Shown piece by piece: positions 1 to 6,916 of a DNA stretch of 9,298 nucleotides (its first letter is position 1; every line of letters begins with the position of its first letter). Below the pieces are notes generated by a model. That model worked only from the letters and a program-made list of their open reading frames with translations, ran no database searches and had not been told where the DNA came from. Position numbers and translations under genes: made by a program. Source of the stretch: JADJEI01 sp035328465 (GTDB lineage: Bacteria > Bacteroidota > Ignavibacteria > Ignavibacteriales > Ignavibacteriaceae); NCBI GenBank assembly GCA_035328465.1, contig DAOLIQ010000108.1, forward strand, positions 1 to 9,298. Reading direction: 5' to 3'.

Positions 1-233
1 GCCTTGTATTTATCCGAAAAAGATGTATCGGCAATCTGCACTTTGAAATCTGCGTCCTCAAGTTTTTCAATTGCTGCTGCTTCTTTTAATCCTACCACAT
101 TCGGTACACTTGTTTCAGCCGAGCTTACATACCAAGGCATAATAAGATAGTCAAGTAATAATATGCTAATAATAATTAGCCCAAGAGTGATCAGTGATTT
201 TTTAACAAATGATCTTTTAACGATTTTTTTCAT
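1..233 (-). CDS. PASTA-domain single-pass membrane protein (5' part, runs off the window)
   Basis: Translating the minus strand from the ATG at 233-231 gives 77 codons with no stop before the window edge, so the C-terminus is missing. The N-terminus is strongly basic (MKKIVKRSFVKK), followed by a hydrophobic segment at about residues 14-34 that fits a signal anchor with the rest outside. From residue 43 the sequence VPNVVGLKEAAAIEKLEDA is a typical PASTA start (a VPNVVG-like strand, then a helix), continuing to residue 77. PASTA domains are small extracytoplasmic modules, known in Ser/Thr kinases and penicillin-binding proteins to bind peptidoglycan or muropeptides. No kinase or transpeptidase domain fits before this TM, so it is a stand-alone PASTA protein whose exact role I cannot name. 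It lies 60 nt downstream of the MFS gene on the same strand. No Shine-Dalgarno is visible, and a TTG codon directly precedes the ATG in frame. Confidence 0.82.
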   Translation of the reverse strand, partial: MKKIVKRSFVKKSLITLGLIIISILLLDYLIMPWYVSSAETSVPNVVGLKEAAAIEKLEDADFKVQIADTSFSDKYK

Positions 234-286
234 CAATTCAAAATTAAAATAATTTTAATACACCTTTGCATTTAATTTGCGGAAAT

Positions 287-310
287 AGGAGAATCAAATT
301 GCCTTCTCCT
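287..310 (-). terminator. Weak hairpin across the stop codon of the transporter gene
   Basis: A perfect 7-bp inverted repeat, AGGAGAA (287-293) and TTCTCCT (304-310), encloses a 10-nt loop and spans the TGA stop of the transporter. On the minus strand the bases after it (TATTTCCG) are not a proper U-tract. It could attenuate transcription into the PASTA gene or mean nothing; I see only the stem. Confidence 0.25.
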
Positions 311-1562
311 GTCTCGCAACCAAGAAATTATATAACCACATTAGTATTGTTGCAAGCACGCCAATTCCGATTAAAGAAAACCAAATCATTTCGGGTTTAC
401 CGGCAGCTTTCGATGTTTGATAAATCCAGCCGCCAAATGGATCACCTACAAATCTTGCAATCGCGATAGGCAGGAAAGCATAGCCCTGAAATAATCCCTG
501 CTGACCCGCAGGCGCAATCTCTGAAATATATTCGTAGTATCGCGGTGCCTGAACCATTTCGCCAATTGCAAATGCTACTATTCCCGCTGCTATTGTCGGA
601 ATGCTTGGATAAATTCCAATGATAATCCATATTAAAGATGATAGAGCAAAACCCCAAAGAATCGCTTTTCTAGTAGGCAGGTTTTTAGTCAGGCGGTTGA
701 TAGGTATTTGCAAAAGAATAATTGCCCCCGCCCCAGCCCAGGATTGTATTATTTCGTAAGGAGCTTCTGCACTTATATAATCGGTTATATAGTATGGTAT
801 AATTATAAATTCCTGCCAGAAGATTATCCAGTATAGTGAGTATATCAAAAGGAAAATCATAAACTTAAAATTACCAAGCACAACAAAAAGGTTTGTAATT
901 TTTTTCCCCAGGGATTCAACCACTTCGTTCTTTTCATCTTTGACATCTTTGTAAAGAAGCAGATTTACCACCAGCATTGCAAAGCAGCTTATAGATGAAA
1001 CAACATAAACAAATTGATTTCCAAAACTATCGCGAACAAAATATGCCAGCGTTGGTCCAATCATTGCCCCGGCGTTAACAAGCCAGTAGTAAATAGCGAA
1101 GCCAAGTGATTTTGTTTCTTTGGTGCTTGTGGCAGCAACTGTCCCAAGTACCGATGGTTTGATAAACGATCCGCCGAAAGCTGTAAAAATTAAAAATGTC
1201 ATTAAAAGCCAATACTGATCAAAACCGCTGTAAAGGCTGTCGAATGCACTCATACCAACCGAACCAATTAAAAAATACCCCAACCCTAATATTGTAAACG
1301 CCACATTGAACGCTCGCCTGAAACCCCATTTATCTGCTAAAGTACCGCCGAGTATCGGCAGCAGATAAAGTAATCCGCCAAACATTCCCGAAAGCTGCCC
1401 GGCTTCTGCTTCAGAAAAACCGATATTGTTTCGCATGTAAATCATGAAAACAATTTGCTGCCCGTAATAAGCCAACCGCTCGAAAAGTTCCATTCCGTTT
1501 GCAACCCAAAATGACGGATGAAACCCCTTTTTAAGATAGTCGAACTTTGCCGTTATATTCAA
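294..1562 (-). CDS. POT-like / MFS family transporter
   Basis: This 422-residue protein is almost entirely hydrophobic helices, fitting about 12 membrane spans in the inner membrane. Residues 25-34 (ELFERLAYYG) match the ExxER[F/L]xYYG motif of helix 1 in proton-dependent oligopeptide transporters. Residues 72-85 (GGTLADKWGFRRAF) match the MFS loop 2-3 motif, and residues 156-170 (AIYYWLVNAGAMIGP) resemble the second POT signature in helix 5. The likely role is proton-coupled solute uptake, possibly of peptides. At 422 residues it is shorter than typical bacterial POT proteins (about 450-500), which leaves little room for the two extra helices between the halves, so the substrate is uncertain. 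The start is a TTG at 1562-1560. It is supported by AGAGG at 1573-1569, six bases upstream, and by homology-like sequence soon after. A Bacteroidota-type promoter lies just upstream. The PASTA gene follows 60 nt downstream and may be cotranscribed. Confidence 0.85.
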   Translation of the reverse strand: MNITAKFDYLKKGFHPSFWVANGMELFERLAYYGQQIVFMIYMRNNIGFSEAEAGQLSGMFGGLLYLLPILGGTLADKWGFRRAFNVAFTILGLGYFLIGSVGMSAFDSLYSGFDQYWLLMTFLIFTAFGGSFIKPSVLGTVAATSTKETKSLGFAIYYWLVNAGAMIGPTLAYFVRDSFGNQFVYVVSSISCFAMLVVNLLLYKDVKDEKNEVVESLGKKITNLFVVLGNFKFMIFLLIYSLYWIIFWQEFIIIPYYITDYISAEAPYEIIQSWAGAGAIILLQIPINRLTKNLPTRKAILWGFALSSLIWIIIGIYPSIPTIAAGIVAFAIGEMVQAPRYYEYISEIAPAGQQGLFQGYAFLPIAIARFVGDPFGGWIYQTSKAAGKPEMIWFSLIGIGVLATILMWLYNFLVARQEKAI

Positions 1563-1568
1563 TTAAAA

Positions 1569-1573
1569 CCTCT
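1569..1573 (-). promoter_or_regulatory. Ribosome binding site deciding the TTG start of the transporter
   Basis: On the minus strand AGAGG ends six bases before the TTG at 1562-1560. No ATG lies nearby in frame until Met24, which is already inside the helix 1 motif. The site therefore supports a non-ATG start. Confidence 0.6.
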
Positions 1574-1590
1574 TAGCTAAATTTTGAAGT

Positions 1591-1621
1591 CAAATATATT
1601 AAAGTGGTATCTATCTACCAA
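1591..1621 (-). promoter_or_regulatory. Bacteroidota-type promoter of the transporter gene
   Basis: On the minus strand TATATTTG (1598-1591) matches the -7 consensus TAnnTTTG exactly, and TTG (1621-1619) lies 20 nt upstream as the -33 element. The predicted transcript would start near 1585, giving a leader of about 23 nt that contains the AGAGG site. The consensus is established for Bacteroides and Flavobacterium; its use here is inferred. Confidence 0.55.
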
Positions 1622-1695
1622 TAAATGTACTCAGACTTCCGAGAAATTCTATCTGTCATGTCAATCCAAACAAAAATCTATTGAATAATAAGCAG

Positions 1696-1715
1696 ATTCC
1701 CGCGTTGGCGAGAAT
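1696..1715. repeat. REP-like GC-rich palindrome in a divergent intergenic region
   Basis: ATTCCCGC (1696-1703) and GCGAGAAT (1708-1715) form an 8-bp stem with one mismatch around the tetraloop GTTG, followed by GACGG. The block is clearly more GC-rich than the AT-rich DNA around it. It has the shape of the dispersed 'ATTCCCGC...GCGGGAAT-GAC' palindromes seen between genes in many bacteria. Only one copy is in this window, so repetition cannot be shown here. Nothing else in 1563-1803 looks like a gene. Confidence 0.45.
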
Positions 1716-1851
1716 GACGGACCTTTTGAAATCTATTTATCAGAAGTCCTTACTGTTAATTGACAGCTTAAAATAAGTGTACCTCTCGAAGTATTTCTAA
1801 TCATTGATGGATTTTGATTTCTTTACTGATTTGTTTAATTCTGTTGTTAAG

Positions 1852-3471
1852 ATGTATAAAAATTATTTTATTCTGAATCGGTTAGCCATCGAATTAAATA
1901 TGTTGATAAGCGAATCAACTCTTTTCGAATCTTTTACTCAAGATAAGGATAAGCTGATATTTTCATTTACCAAACGTGAGAATAATTATTTTATCGAGAT
2001 TTCTACAAACCCGGGATTTCCATTTATCAATTTGCGAAGGACTTATTCAAAATCTAAAAAGAATACTGCTAATTTTTTTTCGGAATATTTTCCTGTCACT
2101 CTAAATTTAATTTCGATAGCAGATGATGATAGAATCATTCGGTTCTCAACAGACAAAGGTGATTTTTATTTTTTAATAAGGGGGAAGTACACAAATGTTT
2201 GCTGCATAGACATCAATAAAAATATATCTTTTTTCAAAAAGATAGACGATGAATTTCATCAACAGATAAAAGAAGAATTAATGGGGAAGAATTTCATTTC
2301 CAATAAAAATCTTTTTCAGGAATTAAGCATAGATGATTTATCTGCAGAAGTCTCAAGGAAACAATATCCAATCATCGCTAAAGAAGTCATTACTGAACTT
2401 TCCTACCGAAATCTCGAATTCAATAATTTGAATCTTCGTTCTCTATTGGCGGAAATATTTAGCAAACAGCCAGCAGTTTTGATTGATGAAGATGAAGGTA
2501 GCATTCACCTTGCAGTTGAATCATTTCACATTTTCCCTTCTACGAAAATAAAATTATTTGATAACCTTATTGAGGCATTCGATTATTTTATTTCAAATAG
2601 GTATTCCATTGAGAGCAAAGCCTCCTCACAAAAAATTATTCTAAAACATTTAGATAAAGAATTACTGCGATTATCCAGGAAAATAGATAATCTTAAAATT
2701 GTTGTTGAAAGAGAAAGTAAGGAGGATGAGTACAATAAAATTGCCAATTTGCTTTTGATCAACCTTAACAAAATTAAAGCGGGGGTGAAGGAAATTACTT
2801 TAGTTGATATTTATGATAGGGATACACTACTGAATATTAAACTTGACGCAAAGCTAAGTCCGCAAAAAAATGCTGAATTATATTTTCATAAAGCTAAAAG
2901 CGAGCGGATTGGATTGGAAAAATCTCGGCTGCTTTTCAAACAATGTGAGCTGGAATTTCATAATTTTAAAATGCTTAAAAAGAAAACTATTGAATCTAAA
3001 ACCTCTGAAGAATTAAAAAACATAATGAAAGAACTTGGAATAAAAGCAGCACAATCAAATGAGCAATCAGTCGATGATCTGAAGATTAAATTCAAACATT
3101 ATATTATTCAAAATAAATATCATGTATTTGTGGGAAAAGACAGTGAGAATAATGATTTGCTCACCACCCGCTTTGCCAAGCAGAATGATTATTGGTTTCA
3201 TGCGCGCTCTGTTTCAGGCTCTCATGTAGTCTTACGCGTTGACAATACTAAAGAACCTATTCCAAAAAATATTTTGAAGTCCACTGCGGCGCTTGCGGCT
3301 TTTCATAGTAAAGCTAAAACTTCCGGACTTGCGCCTGTTTCCTTTACTCTAAAAAAATATGTCGTTAAGAAAAAAGGATTTCCTGCCGGAACAGTTCATT
3401 TACTCAAGGAGGATGTTTTATTAGTTAAGCCTGCAATACCTGCAGATGCGGAGTATGTCGAAAAAGATTGA
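1852..3471 (+). CDS. rqcH: RqcH/NFACT family ribosome quality-control protein (Rqc2 homologue)
   Basis: RqcH binds stalled 50S subunits carrying peptidyl-tRNA and recruits tRNA-Ala to add C-terminal alanine tails that mark the peptide for degradation. From the chosen start (539 aa) the NFACT-N domain fills roughly the first 170 residues and holds an Asp-Arg pair at 93-94 (DDDRIIRF), the place of the tRNA-binding DR pair of RqcH. A charged coiled-coil region covers about 259-302 and 341-378, with LSPQKNAELYFHKAK at 335-349. The C-terminal NFACT-R domain (about 420-530) shows NDLLTTRFAKQNDYWFHAR and SGSHVVLR. The middle part is poorly conserved. Start choice: the frame is open back to a TTG at 1804 and an ATG at 1807, but no start has a Shine-Dalgarno. 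MYKNYFILNRL at 1852 lines up with Met1 of family members as I recall them. The earlier starts would add 15-16 residues. A small membrane-protein gene follows 47 nt downstream. Confidence 0.88.
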   Translation: MYKNYFILNRLAIELNMLISESTLFESFTQDKDKLIFSFTKRENNYFIEISTNPGFPFINLRRTYSKSKKNTANFFSEYFPVTLNLISIADDDRIIRFSTDKGDFYFLIRGKYTNVCCIDINKNISFFKKIDDEFHQQIKEELMGKNFISNKNLFQELSIDDLSAEVSRKQYPIIAKEVITELSYRNLEFNNLNLRSLLAEIFSKQPAVLIDEDEGSIHLAVESFHIFPSTKIKLFDNLIEAFDYFISNRYSIESKASSQKIILKHLDKELLRLSRKIDNLKIVVERESKEDEYNKIANLLLINLNKIKAGVKEITLVDIYDRDTLLNIKLDAKLSPQKNAELYFHKAKSERIGLEKSRLLFKQCELEFHNFKMLKKKTIESKTSEELKNIMKELGIKAAQSNEQSVDDLKIKFKHYIIQNKYHVFVGKDSENNDLLTTRFAKQNDYWFHARSVSGSHVVLRVDNTKEPIPKNILKSTAALAAFHSKAKTSGLAPVSFTLKKYVVKKKGFPAGTVHLLKEDVLLVKPAIPADAEYVEKD

Positions 3472-3509
3472 AAGGACAATAAATAAAAATCTTATATTGA
3501 ATTTAATTC

Positions 3510-3515
3510 GGAGGT
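3510..3515 (+). promoter_or_regulatory. Strong Shine-Dalgarno of the small membrane protein gene
   Basis: GGAGGT ends three bases before the ATG at 3519. It is the strongest ribosome binding site in the window and firmly supports this small gene and its start. Confidence 0.7.
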
Positions 3516-3518
3516 ACT

Positions 3519-3809
3519 ATGGATCAGTTTAATCAACAAATACCGGGGCTAACACAAAAGCAATATCAACCCGTGACTATCGGCGACTGGGTTGTGACTT
3601 TTATCGTGACAGCTATTCCTTTAGTTGGCTTCATCATGCTAATTATCTGGGCAGTGGGAACCGACACTCACCCAAGTAAAAGATCCTGGGCTCAGGCAAC
3701 ATTAATTTTTATGGTGATCAGTTTATTGCTCGCAATTGCATTCATTTTAGTAATCGGCTTTTCACTTTCAAGAATGATAGAGGTAAATGGATTTAAGTGG
3801 AGTAGTTAG
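3519..3809 (+). CDS. Small two-helix membrane protein, function unknown
   Basis: This 96-residue protein has a polar, Gln/Pro-rich N-terminus (about 1-20), a hydrophobic helix at about 24-46 (containing AIPLVGFIMLIIWAV), a short polar loop with THPSKRSWAQA at 51-60, and a second helix at about 60-83. The short tail is mildly charged. The PLVGF-W-(polar)-K-x-WA pattern resembles small uncharacterised membrane proteins common in Bacteroidota and Firmicutes. I cannot assign a function. The gene is real on the basis of its strong GGAGGT site, good start spacing and sensible membrane topology. It sits 47 nt downstream of rqcH on the same strand and could be cotranscribed, but it has its own efficient start. 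It ends convergent to the lysine operon with a gap of only 56 bases. Confidence 0.75.
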   Translation: MDQFNQQIPGLTQKQYQPVTIGDWVVTFIVTAIPLVGFIMLIIWAVGTDTHPSKRSWAQATLIFMVISLLLAIAFILVIGFSLSRMIEVNGFKWSS

Positions 3810-3851
3810 TTTTTGGGTTACGAAGCGCCAAATAAAAAATGAAATGATTAA

Positions 3852-3866
3852 ATCTTTTTTAAAGAT
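3852..3866. terminator. Possible bidirectional terminator in the convergent gap
   Basis: ATCTTT (3852-3857) and AAAGAT (3861-3866) form a 6-bp AT-rich stem with a 3-nt loop, just at the end of the M20 gene. On the minus strand T-rich sequence follows (TTAATCATTTCATTTTTTATTT is broken by only a few other bases). The stem is weak, and its place between convergent genes is the main support. Confidence 0.3.
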
Positions 3867-4996
3867 CAGTTCTTAGGTTTAACCGATTGGATTAAAGAAA
3901 GAATTTCGAGAAAAACCTTGCAGCCCATTTCAATAACTTCATCGTGTGGAAGGAAGTGCGGATTGTGCAAGCCAAACCTCTCCCCTTTAGAAGTTCCTAA
4001 CCAAAACATGAAGGAAGGAAATTTTTTCGAGAAGAAACCAAAATCCTCGCCGGTCATTTTGTAACCGCAGTTGATAAATTTATACTTAGTTGAAAGTGAA
4101 TGAAATAGAAATTTAAAAAGTGATTCATCATTAATTACTTCAGGATAATGTGCGCCTTTTGTCAATTTGAAATCAACATCGGTGGAAAGTTTCATTTCAT
4201 TTAAAACTGAATTTAATTTATCACTGAATGCAAGCGCAGATTTTTCACTGAGTACTCTGATTGAACCTTCAAGCCGTGCATCACCGGGCGCAATGTTTCG
4301 AACAAATCCGGCTGTTATTTTGCCAATACCAAAAATAAATGGCTCACTAATCTCTTGTGAAATATTATCTACCTTATCAAGGAAGTATCTCATAGCGTTA
4401 AAAGCATTCTTCCCTTCGTTTGGAAATGCTATATGCGCACTTTCACCTATGAAGTCAATATCAATTTCGAGAGCAGAGGCAAATAAAACTCCCGGTGAAG
4501 AGGCAATCGTTCCGAATGGATATTCATCTGTTACGTGAAGTGCGAAAGCATTTTTGATTTTGAATTGATTAAATATTCCTGTTTTATAAAATTTCATTGC
4601 CCCTCCCCCGCTTTCTTCAGCAGGCTGAAAGAGAAATAAAATATTTTGATCAGGTTCTATTCGTAATACAGGTTCAATGAAAGAATAAAGAATTGAAGTG
4701 TGAACATCGTGACCACAAGCGTGCATACAATTATTTTCCGATTTGAAATATATATTCGTCTGCTCTTTAATCGGCAAAGCATCAATGTCTGCCCGGAATA
4801 AAATAAAATTGCTATCATTCACTTTATATTCAACCAAAACACCTGTTGCGAAAGGGGTATGTAATTTTAATCGTTTGTTTTTGTCAACCGCTTCAATGTT
4901 ATTGATAATTAACTCGGTAGTGTGAAATTCCTGGTAAGCTATTTCAGGATTTTTATGCAGTTGATGCCGAAGTTGAATAGGCGTAAGAGCAATCAT
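3866..4996 (-). CDS. M20 family amidohydrolase, probable N-acetyldiaminopimelate deacetylase
   Basis: The 376-residue protein has the M20 layout. It starts with LRHQLHKNPEIAYQEFHT (9-26), then RADIDALP (68-75). The metal site follows: MHACGHDVH (91-99, metal Cys94 and His96) and PAEESGGG (125-132, Glu127/128). His154 (LHVTDEYP), an inserted dimerisation domain (about 175-280, with SAHIAFPNEGKNAF) and the last ligand His344 (GLHNPHF) complete it. MTGEDFGFF at 314-322 and the total length fit the YkuR type, which removes acetate from N-acetyl-LL-diaminopimelate to give LL-DAP. The assignment rests largely on context: it is the last gene of an operon containing dapH, whose product needs exactly this deacetylase. 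Hippurate hydrolase, IAA-amino-acid hydrolase or another N-acyl amino acid deacylase share the fold and remain possible. ATG lies 11 nt after the lysC stop, with no Shine-Dalgarno. The symbol is left blank because dapL also names an unrelated aminotransferase. Confidence 0.8.
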   Translation of the reverse strand: MIALTPIQLRHQLHKNPEIAYQEFHTTELIINNIEAVDKNKRLKLHTPFATGVLVEYKVNDSNFILFRADIDALPIKEQTNIYFKSENNCMHACGHDVHTSILYSFIEPVLRIEPDQNILFLFQPAEESGGGAMKFYKTGIFNQFKIKNAFALHVTDEYPFGTIASSPGVLFASALEIDIDFIGESAHIAFPNEGKNAFNAMRYFLDKVDNISQEISEPFIFGIGKITAGFVRNIAPGDARLEGSIRVLSEKSALAFSDKLNSVLNEMKLSTDVDFKLTKGAHYPEVINDESLFKFLFHSLSTKYKFINCGYKMTGEDFGFFSKKFPSFMFWLGTSKGERFGLHNPHFLPHDEVIEMGCKVFLEILSLIQSVKPKN

Positions 4997-5007
4997 ATTA
5001 TCGAAAA

Positions 5008-6210
5008 TTATTTAATCCAATGATCGTGAAGTAACTGAGTAGTTTTGATTAGTAGATCTTTATTTATTAATAATGAGATACGGAAGGAAGTGGTTGAAAC
5101 TCCAAATATAGAAATATTATTATCTGTAAGAATATTGAAAGTGTCAATCATTATTTTACTATCACGACTAAACCCTTCACCAATAAGAGAAACTGCTGCG
5201 AGATGTTCGTCTATGGAAATTCTATCGCCAAAGGTTTTGTTAAGATGAGTTTCGATATTTTTCCAATTATGAATATTACTTTTTGAAATCAGGAAAGAAT
5301 ATTTAGAGATGTTTAGATGTCCATCTTTTAAATAATTAAATTCTTTAATAGGAAAATCAAATTGTTTGAGAAGAAGAGCAATCTCGTTTGTTGAATTTAT
5401 TGTATCGTCAAATTTAATTGTCACACGAATAATATCCTGTTCGTGAACGACAGCGATAACATCATTTTTATTATCGCTTTCCAATTTTCTAATAACAGTT
5501 TCTTTGCGGTCGTCAAAAGTACTTCTTGCATAGATTGCTATTTTGGATTCTTTAGCGAACTGAATTGCCTGTGCATTCAAAACTTTTGCCCCAGCCTCAG
5601 ACATTTCCTGAATCTGCTGATAGGATAGTTCAGGAAGGTGTTTCGCATCATTTACAATATTTGGATCAGCTGAGTAAATGCCATCAACATCAGAATAGAT
5701 CTCGCATCGTTCTGCATTCAAAGCAGCAGCCATTGCAACTGCCGAAGTATCAGAGCCACCTCTTCCAAGCGTAGTGATGTCGCGCCGATAACTTACGCCC
5801 TGAAAGCCGCCAATCACAACTACTTTTCCTTTTGCCAATTCATCCTGAACCCGGAAAGGGCGAATCTCAATTACTCTTGCATCATTGTATCTGTCATTTG
5901 TAATTATCCCTGATTGTGAACCGGTGAGCGAGATTGCTTTTATACCCAAATCATTTAGAGCAATACAAAGCATTGCCATTGTTATTCTTTCACCTGTACT
6001 CAGCAGCATATCAAGTTCACGTTTATCCGGAGAAGCAGAAAAAGACTTTGCCATATCAATAAGCTGGTTAGTAGTCTTACCCATTGCAGAAACAACAACA
6101 ACTACATCAATTCCCTGATGTTTAACCGCGGCGACCATTGAGGCAATTTTTTTTAATTTATCAACATCCGATACACTGCTTCCACCATATTTTTGGACTA
6201 TGATGCTCAT
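5008..6210 (-). CDS. lysC: Aspartate kinase (aspartokinase) with two ACT domains
   Basis: Aspartate kinase phosphorylates L-aspartate with ATP, the first step toward lysine, threonine, methionine and DAP. The 400-residue protein has the amino-acid-kinase domain over about 1-240: KYGGSSV (7-13), STGERITMAML (71-81), TTLGRGGSDT (146-155) for phosphate and substrate binding, and SDVDGIYSADP (173-183) for ATP. Two regulatory ACT domains follow at about 258-325 and 337-400. The second starts with AVSLIGEGF, close to the usual VSxVGxGM strand. Its later part reads ISIFGVSTTSFRISLLI, where many feedback-controlled enzymes have TSEIxIS, so effector specificity may differ. Its ATG overlaps the dapH stop by 4 nt (ATGA), indicating translational coupling. 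Placement inside a dap operon suggests this is the lysine/DAP-dedicated isozyme; no homoserine dehydrogenase fusion is present. Confidence 0.95.
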   Translation of the reverse strand: MSIIVQKYGGSSVSDVDKLKKIASMVAAVKHQGIDVVVVVSAMGKTTNQLIDMAKSFSASPDKRELDMLLSTGERITMAMLCIALNDLGIKAISLTGSQSGIITNDRYNDARVIEIRPFRVQDELAKGKVVVIGGFQGVSYRRDITTLGRGGSDTSAVAMAAALNAERCEIYSDVDGIYSADPNIVNDAKHLPELSYQQIQEMSEAGAKVLNAQAIQFAKESKIAIYARSTFDDRKETVIRKLESDNKNDVIAVVHEQDIIRVTIKFDDTINSTNEIALLLKQFDFPIKEFNYLKDGHLNISKYSFLISKSNIHNWKNIETHLNKTFGDRISIDEHLAAVSLIGEGFSRDSKIMIDTFNILTDNNISIFGVSTTSFRISLLINKDLLIKTTQLLHDHWIK

Positions 6211-6908
6211 GACAATTTTCTTAGCTCTTCAATTAGTTGGGTTTTACTGCGTGTTTTATCATCAACATTCTTTATAACTTTTGCCGGAACACCGACAACC
6301 ACCTGATACGGCTCAACGTTTTTAACCACAACTGACCCGGCTGCAACTACCGCCCCCTTTCCTACTCTAATTCCTTCAAGGATAACCGCGTTTGCTCCAA
6401 TCAATACATCGTCTTCAATGATTACAGGATCAGCGCTTGGCGGTTCGATTACACCTGCTAATACAGTGCCGGCACCAATGTGACAGTTTTTCCCGACGAC
6501 TGCTCTTCCGCCAATAACAACATTCATATCAATCATTGTACGTTCACCAATAACAGCACCAATATTTAATACCGCCCCCATCATGATTACACAGTTGTCT
6601 CCTATTTCTACTAAATCTCTTATCACAGCACCAGGCTCAATTCGTGCATTGTATTTTGTCAAATCTGCCAGAGGAATTGCTGAGTTGCGACGATCAATTT
6701 CAAGACGATGCTTTAAGATTGACTGTTGATTTTTTTGCATAAATATTTCAAACTCTGAATATTCACAAAAAAGTACTCCACTTTCGGAGTTTCCATAAAA
6801 ATCTAATGTTTCAAAATTTATAGAGGTAAGATTGCCCTGCAAAAAAACTTTGATGGGAGTTTTCTTTTTCGAATCTGCTATGTATTTAATTATTTCGAAT
6901 GAATCCAT
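6207..6908 (-). CDS. dapH: Tetrahydrodipicolinate N-acetyltransferase
   Basis: DapH transfers acetyl from acetyl-CoA to 2,3,4,5-tetrahydrodipicolinate, committing the cell to the acetylase branch of DAP synthesis. The 233 residues match the length of the Bacillus YkuQ type. The N-terminal helical domain (about 1-80) ends in IDRRNSAIPLADL (71-83). The left-handed beta-helix of hexapeptide repeats runs over about 88-212, with ARIEPGAVIRD (88-98), IGDNCVIMMGAVLNIGAVIG (102-121), NVVIGGRAVVGKNCHIGAG (129-147), AGVIEPPSADPVIIEDDVLI (151-170) and GKGAVVAAGSVV (183-194). The EPPSA insertion is typical of DapH and separates it from the succinyl-type DapD. The ATG lies 8 nt after the dapB stop without a Shine-Dalgarno. 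The stop overlaps the lysC start, so the two are likely translated together. Confidence 0.95.
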   Translation of the reverse strand: MDSFEIIKYIADSKKKTPIKVFLQGNLTSINFETLDFYGNSESGVLFCEYSEFEIFMQKNQQSILKHRLEIDRRNSAIPLADLTKYNARIEPGAVIRDLVEIGDNCVIMMGAVLNIGAVIGERTMIDMNVVIGGRAVVGKNCHIGAGTVLAGVIEPPSADPVIIEDDVLIGANAVILEGIRVGKGAVVAAGSVVVKNVEPYQVVVGVPAKVIKNVDDKTRSKTQLIEELRKLS

Positions 6909-6916
6909 AATTATTT

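Noticed and set aside
239..246. TAATTTTG on the minus strand before the PASTA gene, fitting TAnnTTTG
   Set aside because: Transcription would begin at about the start codon itself, and there is no TTG at the -33 distance.
1625..1684. A 19-codon frame on the plus strand in the rqcH upstream region
   Set aside because: It has no Shine-Dalgarno, no recognisable composition, and a length expected by chance.
1760..1765. TTGACA upstream of rqcH, a sigma70-like -35 box
   Set aside because: No -10 hexamer lies 16-18 nt downstream (the bases there are CTCTCG or similar), and the window's better promoters follow the TAnnTTTG pattern.
4167..4538. A 123-codon open frame on the plus strand
   Set aside because: It is wholly antisense to the M20 gene, whose catalytic motifs are clear. 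Similar antisense frames at 442-657, 5045-5248 and 5885-6118 are rejected for the same reason.
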